Assembly (NCBI GenBank): GCA_017051695.1
Contig: JAFIDK010000007.1
Span: 248,001-312,000 of the forward strand
Reading direction: 5' to 3'
Length of the DNA: 64,000 nucleotides
DNA from: Algoriphagus aestuarii
GTDB taxonomy: Bacteria; Bacteroidota; Bacteroidia; Cytophagales; Cyclobacteriaceae
The stretch's first letter is position 1. Each line of letters opens with the position of its first letter. The position numbers and the translations under genes are program-made. Positions 62,793-64,000 of the stretch are shown here, in pieces. The notes under the pieces are model-generated. The model did not search any database and was not told the origin of the DNA. It was given only the letters and a program-made list of their open reading frames with translations.

Positions 62793-64000
<1,208 letters not shown>

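Overview
The window is a stretch of a Bacteroidota chromosome, most probably Cytophagales/Cyclobacteriaceae (Algoriphagus-like). This is inferred from a SusC/SusD pair, a DUF4407 protein, an NVEALA-like peptide next to a beta-propeller lipoprotein, promoters of the TTTG / TAnnTTTG type, an almost complete lack of Shine-Dalgarno sites, and a moderately low GC content. No taxon is proved by the sequence alone.

Layout. 210-3020 (minus strand): ftsE, a small conserved gene, a transaldolase-like aldolase, the SRP RNA and two Bacteroidota proteins of unknown function. 3149-11537 (plus): a complete tryptophan operon, trpL(leader)-trpE-G-D-C-F-B-A, followed by a type I-beta DAHP synthase, so the first step of the shikimate pathway and the whole Trp branch lie together. 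11538-16557 is an accessory patch: a ParE/ParD-type toxin-antitoxin pair bracketed by a duplicated 3' end of the DAHP synthase gene, a beta-propeller lipoprotein with an NVEALA-like precursor, a GT-C membrane glycosyltransferase and a GT2 gene broken by an in-frame TGA, and a tiny HTH protein. 16569-20977 (plus): a histidine leader peptide and attenuator, then phenylalanine 4-hydroxylase, hisH, hisA, hisF and hisIE; hisG, hisD, hisC and hisB are not here. 21013-36072: mixed housekeeping and envelope genes (S41 protease, Dabb protein, aldo/keto reductase, typA, a PadR regulator with three tandem paralogous membrane proteins, glutaminase, SGNH hydrolase, DUF4407, DUF5995, a VIT1-like transporter, dipeptidase). 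36845-45730: a glycosyltransferase, leuS, an M20 amidohydrolase, GNAT, queE and an OmpA/PD40 protein. 46752-54733: SusC/SusD, queD, lpxB and a GH30 glycosidase. 54789-58265 (minus): clpX, clpP, trigger factor and tRNA-Leu(UAG). 58429-64000 (plus): Rel/SpoT, a Fur-family regulator, a STAS protein, a DUF4221-like lipoprotein and the start of purA.

The most informative signals are regulatory and repetitive rather than new enzymes. Two amino-acid attenuators can be read directly: leader peptides with WWW and with HHSYHH, each followed by a terminator and a competing antiterminator, and each starting only a few bases after its promoter. The intergenic spaces inside both operons carry inverted-repeat elements built of heptamers related to TCGTAAA, plus several other small palindrome families. 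The toxin-antitoxin cassette appears to have entered at the 3' end of the DAHP synthase gene, leaving a 146-bp copy with 5 mismatches on its far side.
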